Shown here in pieces: positions 16,341-25,358 of a DNA stretch of 60,952 nucleotides. The stretch is from an uncultured Lachnospiraceae bacterium (GTDB lineage Bacteria > Bacillota > Clostridia > Lachnospirales > Lachnospiraceae). Positions within the stretch are counted from its first letter, which is position 1, and each line of letters begins with the position of its first letter. Below the pieces are notes generated by a model. It worked only from the letters and a program-made list of their open reading frames with translations, was not told the origin of the DNA and made no database searches. Both the position numbers and the translations under genes were made by a program. Where the stretch lies: contig CANPXP010000009.1 in the NCBI GenBank assembly GCA_947586255.1, forward strand, positions 1 to 60,952, in the 5' to 3' direction.

Positions 16341-17275
16341 TTCGAGCACCTCCCTCTCCCGCCGGTCTGTGACAGCGGCACCGTGTAGATCGTCCGTTTG
16401 AGCGCCGGACAGTCTATTCTGCTGTGATAGCTGCTGCCCTGCTCTGTGATAAACACCTGCCCCATACTCACGCCCGAACTGCAGGCGCCGCACGGATAAT
16501 ATTTGCCGCCCGATTGGTTCCTTCTGCCGTCCACAGCCAGTGCGGGAACCGATTGCACGGACGGGTTCAGATACGTGCAGCCGCGGTCCAGATGATATAC
16601 CGTTCCCGTCTCGGTGATAAACACCATCGGGTCTTCCTGCGCCGTATCGCTGATATGCTGTGTGACGTCATAGCCCGTCCACGCCCTCCCGTAATAGCGC
16701 TGAGACAGTGAAAAACCATCGAATCCCATAATTCCGGAGAACGGTTTGACTTTATAGGAAACCTGCAGTTCTATGATGTCCCCTTCCTCCATAACGGAAG
16801 AGCCGTTAAAGGATATCCCGTCCGCGCCGCCGACGACGCACGACTTCTTCAGATAATCCCTCCCGACATATTCCAGCACCGCTCCCCGCGCATATGCGTG
16901 CGTCATCGCGACGCTCGCCAGGCCTTCCGGCAGTACATCCCCCGCCGCCCTCTCATATACATATCCGGCAAACGCCATCTTATTGCCCGTCTGATGAAGT
17001 CCTGCGCTGATTCTGCTCTGCGCGCCGATGATATTGACGGCAAACAGAATATTGATAACGGCAAACAGGAAGAACGGCAGCGCGAAGGCGGCCTCCAGCG
17101 TCATGGAACCCTTGGCGCGCCGTGTGCGCAGTTTGCCGGAGGCGGCGGAAGACACCCTCTTTAACGATCTGCAATAAGATAAAATTTTTTGAGCATCCGT
17201 TCGGATGTCAAGATATGCCCGGAGAGAATGTGTCTTTTTTTTAGATTGATAATGCATGATACGTAAAAAGGGCAT
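16331..17275 (-). CDS. TadE-family pseudopilin with two Cys-rich C-terminal repeats
   Basis: A 314-residue protein. A basic N-terminal tail of about 55 residues precedes KGSMTLEAAFALPFFLFAV, a TadE-type leader and helix. The extracellular part ends in two tandem copies of a metal-binding-like module: VFITETGTVYHLDRGCTYL with CGAC, and VFITEQGSSYHSRIDCPAL with CSKC. Each has the pattern YH-x3-5-C followed by C-x2-C, as in small zinc-binding modules of exported clostridial proteins. GGAGG lies nine bases before the ATG at 17275. Likely a minor pilus component whose tail binds metal or forms disulfides. Confidence 0.8.
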   Translation of the reverse strand: MPFLRIMHYQSKKKTHSLRAYLDIRTDAQKILSYCRSLKRVSSAASGKLRTRRAKGSMTLEAAFALPFFLFAVINILFAVNIIGAQSRISAGLHQTGNKMAFAGYVYERAAGDVLPEGLASVAMTHAYARGAVLEYVGRDYLKKSCVVGGADGISFNGSSVMEEGDIIELQVSYKVKPFSGIMGFDGFSLSQRYYGRAWTGYDVTQHISDTAQEDPMVFITETGTVYHLDRGCTYLNPSVQSVPALAVDGRRNQSGGKYYPCGACSSGVSMGQVFITEQGSSYHSRIDCPALKRTIYTVPLSQTGGRGRCSKCG

Positions 17276-17294
17276 CTTCCGCCACCTCCTTCCG

Positions 17295-18731
17295 TCAATA
17301 AAATCCGTAACACCTGCTCATCTCATAGGAATACCCGAAACCGCTCGACACGGACAACTGCGCCTGATAGGTGTCAAAACACGCGTCCAGCCGAAATCTT
17401 GCATTCCCGGGAGTCTTGCGGATGTCCATCTCCATAATGTCCATCGCGCGGAATGTCCTGCTGTGCTGATCCTGTAAAAAAAGCATGATGCGCAGATATT
17501 CCTCATAGTTCAGCCCGTTGCCGCCGCTATCCTGCGTAAGACTCCCTTTCACATTCGTGATGCCGTTTAATCCCGTCTTCCAGTCGGCGGCAGTCTTGTA
17601 GATCGGAACTCTTCCTCCTGCAAGAAGCGTCTTTACGTCCTGCAGACTCTCCAGATAGGCCCATGCGAAGAGTATGGTATACTTTACCGGCTCCGCCAGC
17701 TCCGGGCACAACGCCACCGCCGTCAGCGCGAGCGCCATCGCCTCGGCTTCGGCGATCTTGGCGCTATCCGTAAGAATGTAGATCACATTTGCAACCTCCC
17801 GCCAGCGCAGCAGCCGCTTGGCCACATATTCCAGATTCTGCCAGTCCGTATCTCCTCCCGCCAGAATATACTCTATCTGGTACTTGAGCAGAGATTTTTC
17901 CATTTCCTTACCGTAAAATCCGCACTTCTCAAACAGATACGTCTGAAAAATAAGCTCGTTGGGCTCCCCCGAAATCTCCGCCGCCTCCGCACACAGTCCG
18001 GTTCCCCTGCCAAGAGACCGGTGCGATATATAATCGCCCGTTGACACTTTCACCGCAGACACCCGGGCGGGATCGTCCAACACCAGGTTCAGCACGCCGC
18101 TGCTCCTCGTGGCATTGGCGACATCCGCCGGATTGTTTAGCGGAACCTCTTCGTAGACGCCCTCCTCCACCTCCTGCGTGGGAAGTCCGATCTCGTCGAT
18201 CTGCGCCTCATAGCGCTGTCTTTCTCCCGCGACGTCTCTCGTCTCCAGGCCGCAGCTGTTGAGTTCGGATACGCCCAGCCCGATCTTATCCATAATCGCC
18301 CCTACCGGATAATCGGCCATGTAATCCGTCACCTGTCTCTTCAATACCGCTCCCCCGTCATCGGATGCGACAGAATATTGTCCGATATGTACCCTGCCGG
18401 CATCCATCGCCAGGAAATCTCTGAAATCGGCAAAACTCACGCGCCTATTGTCCGGCCGAAGATTTTTCTGTATATAATTTCTGAGATGCGCCTCCGTGTT
18501 GCCGATATCCGCATGCGTTCCTCCGTACGACATATCCACAAACAACAGATCATACTGCTCCAACAGCTCGCGGTGGAATTCCGCCAGCACCGAGTTCATC
18601 CCTATATCCGCTGCGCACTCAAATTTCATGCGCACGGCGCTGATCCGCGCTCCCTCGATTAAGGTAAATACGAGGGACAGGATCAGCGTGAGCGATAAGG
18701 TGAGAAATACGGTGATATATCCCCGCCTCAT
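17295..18731 (-). CDS. DUF5702 domain protein, Tad locus component
   Basis: A 478-residue protein beginning MRRGYITVFLTLSLTLILSL, a basic start and one membrane helix, then a long, mostly helical extracellular region (EFHRELLEQYDLLFVDMSYGG and onward). DUF5702 proteins are found in Tad loci of Firmicutes and probably act as a large pseudopilin or assembly factor; function is not proven. Start chosen at ATG 18731, which overlaps the Flp pilin stop (ATGTCATGA); the open frame continues far upstream but that part is shadow of the TadC and pilin genes. Confidence 0.82.
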   Translation of the reverse strand: MRRGYITVFLTLSLTLILSLVFTLIEGARISAVRMKFECAADIGMNSVLAEFHRELLEQYDLLFVDMSYGGTHADIGNTEAHLRNYIQKNLRPDNRRVSFADFRDFLAMDAGRVHIGQYSVASDDGGAVLKRQVTDYMADYPVGAIMDKIGLGVSELNSCGLETRDVAGERQRYEAQIDEIGLPTQEVEEGVYEEVPLNNPADVANATRSSGVLNLVLDDPARVSAVKVSTGDYISHRSLGRGTGLCAEAAEISGEPNELIFQTYLFEKCGFYGKEMEKSLLKYQIEYILAGGDTDWQNLEYVAKRLLRWREVANVIYILTDSAKIAEAEAMALALTAVALCPELAEPVKYTILFAWAYLESLQDVKTLLAGGRVPIYKTAADWKTGLNGITNVKGSLTQDSGGNGLNYEEYLRIMLFLQDQHSRTFRAMDIMEMDIRKTPGNARFRLDACFDTYQAQLSVSSGFGYSYEMSRCYGFY

Positions 18732-18928
18732 GACATTACCGTATTGCTGTCGGCCGTGATTTTCTCGAAAACCGTCTCCACCAGACTGCGGAGCTGGGTT
18801 TTGAAAATGATGACCAGACCGATCAGCACCACGATAATCAGTATGATCTCGACCGTTCCCATTCCTTCCTCCTCCCTGATAAATTCCCGTAATCCTTTCA
18901 GCTTTGACTCCTTTTTCACTCTGTTCAT
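18728..18928 (-). CDS. Flp-type IVb pilin (major pilin)
   Basis: A 66-residue prepilin. The leader is basic and ends EEEG, followed by MGTVEIILIIVVLIGLVIIF: cleavage after Gly would leave a mature pilin with Glu at position 5, the class IVb hallmark, and one long hydrophobic helix. Start placed at ATG 18928 because AGGAGGAAC lies just upstream; an in-frame extension to 18985 is possible but unnecessary. This is presumably the main subunit of the fibre. Confidence 0.87.
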   Translation of the reverse strand: MNRVKKESKLKGLREFIREEEGMGTVEIILIIVVLIGLVIIFKTQLRSLVETVFEKITADSNTVMS

Positions 18929-19003
18929 GTTGTTCCTCCTCTTCTTTTCGTATGCTTGTAAAAGTTTCTCTTTCCGCCGGCTCACAGCGCCGGGCGGACG
19001 TTT

Positions 19004-20467
19004 TTACCCTGTCATAAATGAAAAATATGCGGGTATCATGATGAGTATCATGACGATGCAGAGCATCATCATCATCGGCAATAGAAGCTTTGTTCCCGCT
19101 TCCTCGCCCAGCTTTTTGGCTTGATTTCTCCTCTCCGCAAAAGCGTTGTCCGCCTCCTGGCGAAGCGCAGCCAGAAGATCGTTGCTGCCCTTCCTGAGAT
19201 TCTGCGACAGAAGCGTACTCAGCTTCATGTAGACAGGCACCTGGCACCTCTTGCCGAAGTGATCGTAGACTTCGTTTTCCGACTTGCCGCTCTGCAGTTC
19301 ATGACAGGCGATCAGAATTTCCTCATACACATATCTCCTCCTTTCTTTCTGGCGCCTTTTATAATCCTCCCCCATTTTGGCGAAGGCGTTCCGGATCGTC
19401 ATGCCCGCTCCCATATAGAGCGCCAGCTTATTGACGATCTCCGGATAATCCAGCAAAAGTTCCCGCCTGCGCTGCTCCAGCTTCCGGTCTAATTCCTTCC
19501 CGGATCCCCAGTACAGAAATCCCGCGGCCACTATCACCAACAGCAGCAGGCTGCCGCTACTATCGCGCACAAGCTCCCGCCATGTGACAGGCTCACTGTC
19601 GACACTGTCCGGCAATATCATCGCCTCTTCGCTTTCGGTGCTCTCCTCCTGCGCGTGCAGCAGCTCCTCGATACGGCGGCGCAGCAGTTCCCTGTGCGTG
19701 TAGACCGGCGGATTGACCTGCGCGTAGATCTGGCAGTCCCACGTCTGTTTCTCATATCGAAAATGGGCTGTCAACATCACCACTTCCCCCTGCGCCAGCT
19801 CCTCGTTATTCACGGTTCCGTCAGTGTTGACCAGCGAGTAGCTGCTGCTCTCCCACGATATATCAAATGGATAGCCGTCTATTCGCGTTACCAGATCGAG
19901 ATTGTACCGCACATCTTCCAGACTGTCATTCTGCCCGCGAATAACCCCGGACAGCATTTCCGACGCTTCCCGGTACAGCGTTTCCGCCTCTTCCGAGGTG
20001 TATTTCTGCGCCTCCACGACATACTGGAATATCTCTTCCTCCTCTTCGCCCTCTATCCGTGCCGCCAGCTCAATCGGCGTTCCGTCCTTGCCGTAGCTGT
20101 TTCTCGGTATCAGATAACCGTCCTCCAGAAGCGGACTGCCGCGAACGCTCCACCACACCGCGAGACAGATAAGTACCCCCGCAAACAGCGCCGTCAGCAC
20201 ATTGCGATACACCGTCAGATAGTATGTCCGAACCTGCGCTGCCACGGACGCGGCAGGATTCAGGGTCCTCAGCTTCGTCTCCAGACGGTGCCTGAACAAA
20301 TCTGTCTTCCAATGGTGTCTTCCGCCCATAACGCTTCGCAGCAGCCTCTCTCTGTTCCGCACAAGATATGCCGCCATTTTGTGGAAGGGCGTTTTGCCCT
20401 CCTCCTTCCTCGCCAGAAACCACAACAGCGCATATATGCCAAGAATAGCCGTATACAGATAAATCAT
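19004..20467 (-). CDS. TadC-like type II secretion F domain protein
   Basis: A 487-residue inner-membrane platform protein. Helices lie near 1-20 and 85-105, a long extracytoplasmic part follows (about 110-300, including DGYLIPRNSYGKDGTPIELA), then a helix and the GspF-like domain (about 330-460, with LLLDYPEIVNKLALYMGAGM) and a last membrane helix. It is much longer than typical TadC (about 300) because of the external insertion, which seems common to this clostridial type. Eleven bases separate it from TadB. Confidence 0.85.
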   Translation of the reverse strand: MIYLYTAILGIYALLWFLARKEEGKTPFHKMAAYLVRNRERLLRSVMGGRHHWKTDLFRHRLETKLRTLNPAASVAAQVRTYYLTVYRNVLTALFAGVLICLAVWWSVRGSPLLEDGYLIPRNSYGKDGTPIELAARIEGEEEEEIFQYVVEAQKYTSEEAETLYREASEMLSGVIRGQNDSLEDVRYNLDLVTRIDGYPFDISWESSSYSLVNTDGTVNNEELAQGEVVMLTAHFRYEKQTWDCQIYAQVNPPVYTHRELLRRRIEELLHAQEESTESEEAMILPDSVDSEPVTWRELVRDSSGSLLLLVIVAAGFLYWGSGKELDRKLEQRRRELLLDYPEIVNKLALYMGAGMTIRNAFAKMGEDYKRRQKERRRYVYEEILIACHELQSGKSENEVYDHFGKRCQVPVYMKLSTLLSQNLRKGSNDLLAALRQEADNAFAERRNQAKKLGEEAGTKLLLPMMMMLCIVMILIMIPAYFSFMTG

Positions 20468-20477
20468 TCTTCCTCCC

Positions 20478-21236
20478 TCATACCTCGATATCCACGATTT
20501 TCTCGGACAACACGTACGCCGCCAGATAGAAGCCGAGACACACCGTCATGACAACGACGCCGATCAGATTGTGATACAGTACGTCAAAAAATCCCCGGGA
20601 AGTGGTTCCCACATAGAAAATGATGAGGAACGGCACCATATTCATAATCTTCTGTTCCGTCTTTTTGCCGCTTATCATCAACTGGATTTCCTTGTCCGTC
20701 TCCGCCTTCTTCTCGATCACCGCAGCCGTCTTCGCCAGAATATCCGTCATATTTCCGCCGCTTCTCTTGGCGATCAGAAAGACGTCCGCAAACTGCATCA
20801 CATCCGGCAGGCCGCTTCTCGCGCCCAGACTGTACAGCAGCTTTTCCAGAACAACGTTGTTGTCCAGCCCGGTCAGAATATACTTGAGTTCCGTGCAGAT
20901 AACGCTTTTCTCCCCGTATAACATCGCCATATCGCCGTACGCCTCCCGAAAGGCGTTCTCTATGGAATATCCCGCCTTCTGGCCGGCGGCCACAGACAGA
21001 ATCATATCCTTAAACTGCATGCTCAGCTCCTGCCGCTTTCTTTTGGCGAGTTCCCGCTTTTTCCTTTTCATAAATAGAATCAGTCCCGGCATCAGTACAA
21101 CACAGGCGATCCATGAGCGATAGAAAAAATAGGCGACCGCCGCTATAAGCAATATTCCTTCCGCCGCATACAGCGCGCGGTCTTTCGCCCGAAGCGGATA
21201 CTCATTGTAATCCGGCAAGCCGTAACTTTTCGACAT
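20478..21236 (-). CDS. TadB-like type II secretion F domain protein
   Basis: A 252-residue partner of TadC. Two N-terminal helices (about 24-60), a cytoplasmic GspF domain with MILSVAAGQKAGYSIENAF and AKRSGGNMTDILAKTA, and two C-terminal helices. It forms the membrane platform that couples the CpaF ATPase to pilin extrusion. The start overlaps the end of cpaF by 35 bases, unusually deep but supported by the conserved reading of both ends. Confidence 0.87.
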   Translation of the reverse strand: MSKSYGLPDYNEYPLRAKDRALYAAEGILLIAAVAYFFYRSWIACVVLMPGLILFMKRKKRELAKRKRQELSMQFKDMILSVAAGQKAGYSIENAFREAYGDMAMLYGEKSVICTELKYILTGLDNNVVLEKLLYSLGARSGLPDVMQFADVFLIAKRSGGNMTDILAKTAAVIEKKAETDKEIQLMISGKKTEQKIMNMVPFLIIFYVGTTSRGFFDVLYHNLIGVVVMTVCLGFYLAAYVLSEKIVDIEV

Positions 21237-22422
21237 AGCGCAGCTCTCCTCTCTTCTGCAAGGTTCCGATGATCCTGCCCTCCCCGTCCTCGCCGCTCTC
21301 CTCGAACCGGTACAGCGGATTCAACGCGATTTCGTTGTCGGCAAAATCCTGTACTTCCGTGATTTCCAACACTCTGCGGGACTTGTCCCTGAGCCGTCCC
21401 AAATGAACGATAATATCGATGCCGGAAGCAATCTGCTGCCTGATCGCGGCAAGCGGTATCTCCATGCCCATCAGGATCATATTCTCCAGTCTGCTCAGCA
21501 TATCCCTAGAACTGTTGGCGTGCCCGGTAGACATCGATCCGTCGTGTCCGGTATTCAGACACTGCATCATATCAAAGGCCTCGCCTCCTCTGACCTCTCC
21601 CACGATAATTCTGTCCGGCCTCATGCGCAAAGACGTCTTGATCAGGTCTCTGATCGTGATTTCTCTGCATCCCTCCACGTTGGCGTTGCGCGTCTCCATG
21701 CGCACCAGGTTCGGAACGTCGAGTATCTGCAGCTCCGCGCTGTCCTCTATGGTGATGATCCGCTCCTCCTTCGGAATATAGTAGGACAGCGCGTTCAGGA
21801 AAGTCGTCTTGCCGGAGCCCGTGCCGCCGCTGATAAAAATATTGTACCTGGCCCGAACCAGCCTACTCAGCCACTCGCACACCTCTTCGCTGACAGAACC
21901 GTAGGCGATCAGATCCTCCATCATAATTGGCTTTTCCGGGAACCGCCGTATCGTCACGATCGGTCCGTTCAGCGCCACCGGATTTAAAACCACGTTGACG
22001 CGAGCCCCGTTTTGCAGACGGGCATCCACGATCGGCGACGCCTCGTTCACGACTCTGTTGCAGGCGGCCACGATCTGTTGAATCACGTTCTCCAGCTTTT
22101 CTTTGCTCTCAAAGCGCATATCACTCCGGAACAGACGTCCGTCCCGCTCGATAAAAACATGGTCCGGTCCGTTAATCATAATCTCCGTAATATGCGGATC
22201 ATCCACCAATTCCTGCAAAATATCCAGCTTGCGAACCGCGTCGAACAGTTCCCGGCGAAGCTGTTCCCGTTCCCTGAGCGCCATCGGCAGCTCCCTGCTT
22301 TCCTTCACAAGCAATTCGTCGATCAGCTCCCGCATCTCTTCGTCCGATCGCTCCGTCGCATAATCGATCTGTGATGAGAGCGTTTCCCTGAGTCTTTTTC
22401 TGCGTTCTTCTCTATTCTCCAT
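21202..22422 (-). CDS. CpaF/TadA secretion ATPase
   Basis: A 406-residue hexameric ATPase that powers Tad pilus assembly. Walker A is ISGGTGSGKTTFLNAL; the Asp/Glu box is TIEDSAEL; Walker B is RIIVGEVRGGEAFDM; the His box is GHDGSMSTGHANS. All catalytic elements are intact. It overlaps the end of the CpaE-like gene by 11 bases. Confidence 0.94.
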   Translation of the reverse strand: MENREERRKRLRETLSSQIDYATERSDEEMRELIDELLVKESRELPMALREREQLRRELFDAVRKLDILQELVDDPHITEIMINGPDHVFIERDGRLFRSDMRFESKEKLENVIQQIVAACNRVVNEASPIVDARLQNGARVNVVLNPVALNGPIVTIRRFPEKPIMMEDLIAYGSVSEEVCEWLSRLVRARYNIFISGGTGSGKTTFLNALSYYIPKEERIITIEDSAELQILDVPNLVRMETRNANVEGCREITIRDLIKTSLRMRPDRIIVGEVRGGEAFDMMQCLNTGHDGSMSTGHANSSRDMLSRLENMILMGMEIPLAAIRQQIASGIDIIVHLGRLRDKSRRVLEITEVQDFADNEIALNPLYRFEESGEDGEGRIIGTLQKRGELRYVEKLRLAGLQ

Positions 22423-23425
22423 AGATGTCCTCTTTCACGATTGCCCGCACATATCCGGCCAATTCTCCGTATGTCAGAGAATCCAGACCGACCGGAATTT
22501 CCTTAAAAGCGGGAAACCTGCATTTCACCGTCTTATCCGCGATCTCCTCCAGTTCGTTAAACCGCAGAATCTGTTCGTACTGGTTGAGCTTGGCGACCGC
22601 GAAACTGTCTTCCTTCGTGATCGTATAGATCCGGCGGCACTGCCTGAGCAGATCAAAGAGCCCGTCCAACCCATCGTCCAGATCAAGGATGATATACTCG
22701 TACTCCCCGACCGCGGCGATGTGCCCGCACAATTCCAGCCACTGCCTTCCGTCGGCCTCCCGCATACCGGCCGCGGACCGCGCCGGCGGAATATAGTCCA
22801 GTCCGTTGATGTCCTGGACAATCGCCGGCAGGCGCAGCGCCAGCCTGTCCCTGTCACATCGAAAATAGTACATCAGATCCATCATATCCTTGGAAAATTC
22901 CCGCTGGAGCATTTGCCCGAACCCCGAATAATTCTCAAAATTGAGATACAGCGTTCTGTGCTCCCTCGCCAGAATCTGTCCGAGCGTCAGGGCGAAGGTC
23001 GTCTGCAGGCACCTCTTAACGGGGGAATATATACCGATCAGTTTCACTTTTTCGCCCGCCGGCGTCTCTTTCGCATCCCAGCCGGACGTTCCGCCCATGG
23101 ACTCGGCCATCGTCTCTAAAATAGCCTGCGGACTCTGAAACTTACTGATACACGGGATATCGCCGCGCCCCGCCTCCTCGCTTTCCGACAGCACAAAAAT
23201 CTGCTCTGTCTGCCGGCGTACAAACTCTTCCTTCAGCATCCGCAGCGCGCTCTCCGCGATCAGCAGAAGTTCCACTTTTTCACTCTGTATGAATTTCTGC
23301 AGCTCCTCCACTCTCGTAAACAGATGGAACGCATACGGCAGCCTGACTTTTTCATGCACATATTCCATCAGTCTGACCGCGTAGGCCTCCTCGGTATCGC
23401 ATATCGCAAAAATTTTTTGTCTCAA
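22412..23425 (-). CDS. CpaE-like pilus protein with degenerate P-loop
   Basis: A 337-residue protein in the CpaE position. An N-terminal receiver-like half (about 1-120) is followed by a MinD-like fold. The usual deviant Walker A (KGGxGKT) is replaced by YSPVKRCLQTTFALTLG, with no glycines, while ILDLDDGLDGLFDLL keeps the shape of Walker B. CpaE localises pilus assembly; this version may not hydrolyse ATP. I chose TTG 23425, which has GGGAGGTG just upstream and overlaps the previous stop by four bases; a GTG at 23443 is inside that ribosome site. Confidence 0.8.
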   Translation of the reverse strand: MRQKIFAICDTEEAYAVRLMEYVHEKVRLPYAFHLFTRVEELQKFIQSEKVELLLIAESALRMLKEEFVRRQTEQIFVLSESEEAGRGDIPCISKFQSPQAILETMAESMGGTSGWDAKETPAGEKVKLIGIYSPVKRCLQTTFALTLGQILAREHRTLYLNFENYSGFGQMLQREFSKDMMDLMYYFRCDRDRLALRLPAIVQDINGLDYIPPARSAAGMREADGRQWLELCGHIAAVGEYEYIILDLDDGLDGLFDLLRQCRRIYTITKEDSFAVAKLNQYEQILRFNELEEIADKTVKCRFPAFKEIPVGLDSLTYGELAGYVRAIVKEDIYGE

Positions 23426-24012
23426 ATCACACCTCCCACACACAGCGCTGCGCTGAACAAAATCGGAACCGTAAAGTGAATCTTGTTTCTCCGATAATTC
23501 TCATAATCCTGTATCATATGTTCCCCATACAGTTTCCACTGCCTGGTCCTGACCACATCGGCCATATACGACAGGAAATATTCCAGCCTCTCCCTGCCGT
23601 TGTGCTCCGCCACAAGCTTGATCAGGGCGCAGACCGCGCCGATCAGAAAAGCCCCGATCAGGATGCCGATAAGCTCCCTCGTCCCGGTAAAGCTGCCGAC
23701 CATCATCATCACTTTGACGTCGCCCGCCCCGATGGCTCCGATCTTAAACAGGGGATACAAAAGCAGAAATGCGAGAAGCATGGATGTGACCAACCGCCGG
23801 ATATCAGAATCGTACAGAAGATTTCCTGCGACGCCTGTACAGACGCCAAGCGCAACGAACCCGTTAGGAATACGATCGGTCTTAAGATCCGCCAATGCCG
23901 CCATCAGCAACAGCAAAAGTAATAAAGCTTGATAATAATTCAGTCCAACAAAACCACCTCCGTCTGTTATCCTTGACTCAACGAAATACTTGGGAGAAAT
24001 CCCGGATGCCAT
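23422..24012 (-). CDS. prepilin peptidase (CpaA/TadV type), first gene of the Tad run
   Basis: An A24-family peptidase with six hydrophobic segments. Catalytic Asp are in MAALADLKTDRIPNG and GAIGAGDVKVMMMVG. The start is uncertain: the ATG at 24012 and a GTG at 24054 lack ribosome sites and would add a polar stretch before the first helix, whereas GGAGGTGG (about 23960-23953) precedes an in-frame CTG at 23943 that would give a normal 173-residue enzyme. It processes Flp pilin and the pseudopilins downstream. Confidence 0.85.
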   Translation of the reverse strand: MASGISPKYFVESRITDGGGFVGLNYYQALLLLLLLMAALADLKTDRIPNGFVALGVCTGVAGNLLYDSDIRRLVTSMLLAFLLLYPLFKIGAIGAGDVKVMMMVGSFTGTRELIGILIGAFLIGAVCALIKLVAEHNGRERLEYFLSYMADVVRTRQWKLYGEHMIQDYENYRRNKIHFTVPILFSAALCVGGVI

Positions 24013-24081
24013 GTGGCAATAGAGTGAAACACTTCTCGAAAAAATGTTCCTCACAGAATTTCATGAGTTATTGTGAATTGA

Positions 24082-24110
24082 ATTATAAACGTCTTTTTTC
24101 ATCTTGTCCA
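24082..24110 (-). promoter_or_regulatory. promoter of the Tad pilus operon
   Basis: -35 TGGACA (24110-24105) and consensus -10 TATAAT (24087-24082) with 17 bases between, about 130 bases before the likely start of the first peptidase gene. The long leader could hold regulation, but I recognise no riboswitch in it. Confidence 0.7.
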
Positions 24111-24146
24111 GACATATTTTGCGAAAAAATCAATTTTGTGAAAATC

Positions 24147-24479
24147 CTACAAGATTTTAAAAAAATGTATGCCGTAAAGTACTGCGAGGCCAGGAAATCC
24201 AAGGGCTCCGGACGTCAAAATCGTGAGCGGATTGATGCCCACGGCAACCGCGATCTGCCTTGTCGCCAGAATATAGTTCAGGCAATAGATGCCGACAGTT
24301 CCCATCACCGCCCGCAGAACAAAATTGACTAGCCACTCCACTTTTCTGCCCATTGCGCCGATCGCGAGAACGATCAGACACACGGCCAAAATTGCCAGCA
24401 TTCCACCCGCTTTTTCCATTCCGAAACCCAGCCTTTTCACCATTTTGTCTGCTACATGGATATGCGCCGTCCGCCGCAA
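24147..24479 (-). CDS. bofA: BofA family sigma-K processing inhibitor
   Basis: A 110-residue membrane protein with two to three helices and the BofA C-terminal signature VGINPLTILTSGALGFPGLAVLYG. In Bacillus, BofA holds the SpoIVFB protease inactive in the forespore outer membrane, delaying sigma-K maturation. Here the N-terminal 20 residues before MEKAGGML may be overcalled. It faces the yaaL-like gene back to back; in many genomes the two lie in tandem after recR. Confidence 0.82.
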   Translation of the reverse strand: MRRTAHIHVADKMVKRLGFGMEKAGGMLAILAVCLIVLAIGAMGRKVEWLVNFVLRAVMGTVGIYCLNYILATRQIAVAVGINPLTILTSGALGFPGLAVLYGIHFFKIL

Positions 24480-24561
24480 ATATTACATGAATATTTAGCA
24501 GGATTTTACCTATACTTTTATCAGGTAAAACTTTCCATTTTTAGAAAGGACTGGCTTTCAT

Positions 24562-24852
24562 ATGAAAATTTTTTTCCATCAGAGCGCTAACGGCCCCGAG
24601 GACGCGGAGATCATCGTAGACTGCACCAAAATGTCGCTGCAGGAGGAACTCGCGCAGACCAGGTACGCCCTGGAGATCGCTTACTCAAACTTTGACAACG
24701 TGACCGAGCCCGACCTGATCGACTGCTACATCTATGAGGTCAACGCTATCCTGAAGCGTTACAAGTACTTAATAGAACAGGCAGCAGATCAACACCTGCT
24801 GCCCGAAGAAAAGCATCATGAAATTTATCGCGCGCTGTCGCTGTTCTCATAA
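24562..24852 (+). CDS. YaaL-like protein (DUF2508)
   Basis: A 96-residue mostly helical protein. The DUF2508 pattern is visible: LQEELAQTRYALEIAYSNFD, then EPDLIDCYIYEVNAILKRY. No catalytic residues are known for the family. It is divergent from bofA, with which it is usually clustered, so the pair supports both identifications. AAGGAC precedes the ATG. Confidence 0.8.
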   Translation: MKIFFHQSANGPEDAEIIVDCTKMSLQEELAQTRYALEIAYSNFDNVTEPDLIDCYIYEVNAILKRYKYLIEQAADQHLLPEEKHHEIYRALSLFS

Positions 24853-24860
24853 AGCGCCGC

Positions 24861-25337
24861 TTATACGCGAAACCCTCTGTTGCTCTCGGGAACTGCGATA
24901 TTCTCCGTCAGAGTGTTTCTGCCATAGGTAAGCCCCGCATAAACCGCCTGAGTGTTCCCCATAACCGGTCCCGACGTGTCCAGATCCTGAATCTGTTCAT
25001 ACGCCCGGTGAAGCTGGTCCATAATCAGACGGACATGCGCAAGCGGCTCTTTTTCATAGCGCGAAGACGCCTTGACAAGCTCTCTGTCCGCATAGAGATA
25101 TAACTGCAGCAGATTCTGCGCCAGCTCATACTCCAGGTGCAGGGATGCGGTCAGCTCTTCCACACAGCCTCGGGCCTTGCGCACAGCGCCCTTGACCGCC
25201 TTCCTGTCTCCTGCCTCCAGCGCGTCCTCCGCCTCATCGACATAGAGAAGCACCATCTCATACAGAATCGTAATCAACTGCGTCTTGTTTGCCTGCGAGA
25301 TACGCAGAGTGTATTCCTGCTTTAATTCCGTGGTCAT
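24861..25337 (-). CDS. fliS: FliS-like flagellin chaperone
   Basis: A 158-residue helical protein following flagellin by 21 bases. The N-terminal KQEYTLRISQANKTQLITIL and the charged four-helix layout match FliS, which binds the flagellin C-terminus and stops premature polymerisation in the cytoplasm. It is slightly longer than classical FliS (about 125-135), with a polar tail ending NRGFRV. Position in the flagellin transcript supports the call. Confidence 0.8.
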   Translation of the reverse strand: MTTELKQEYTLRISQANKTQLITILYEMVLLYVDEAEDALEAGDRKAVKGAVRKARGCVEELTASLHLEYELAQNLLQLYLYADRELVKASSRYEKEPLAHVRLIMDQLHRAYEQIQDLDTSGPVMGNTQAVYAGLTYGRNTLTENIAVPESNRGFRV

Positions 25338-25358
25338 ATTCTCTCTCCTTCACGTCCT

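Noticed and set aside
23944-24081. Cyclic-di-GMP or other riboswitch in the Tad operon leader
   Set aside because: Such switches control pili in some clostridia, but I could not find the conserved GEMM core or another known aptamer in this leader.
24562-24852. recR expected beside yaaL and bofA
   Set aside because: No recR-like frame exists here; bofA and yaaL are divergent and the neighbours are Tad and flagellar genes.
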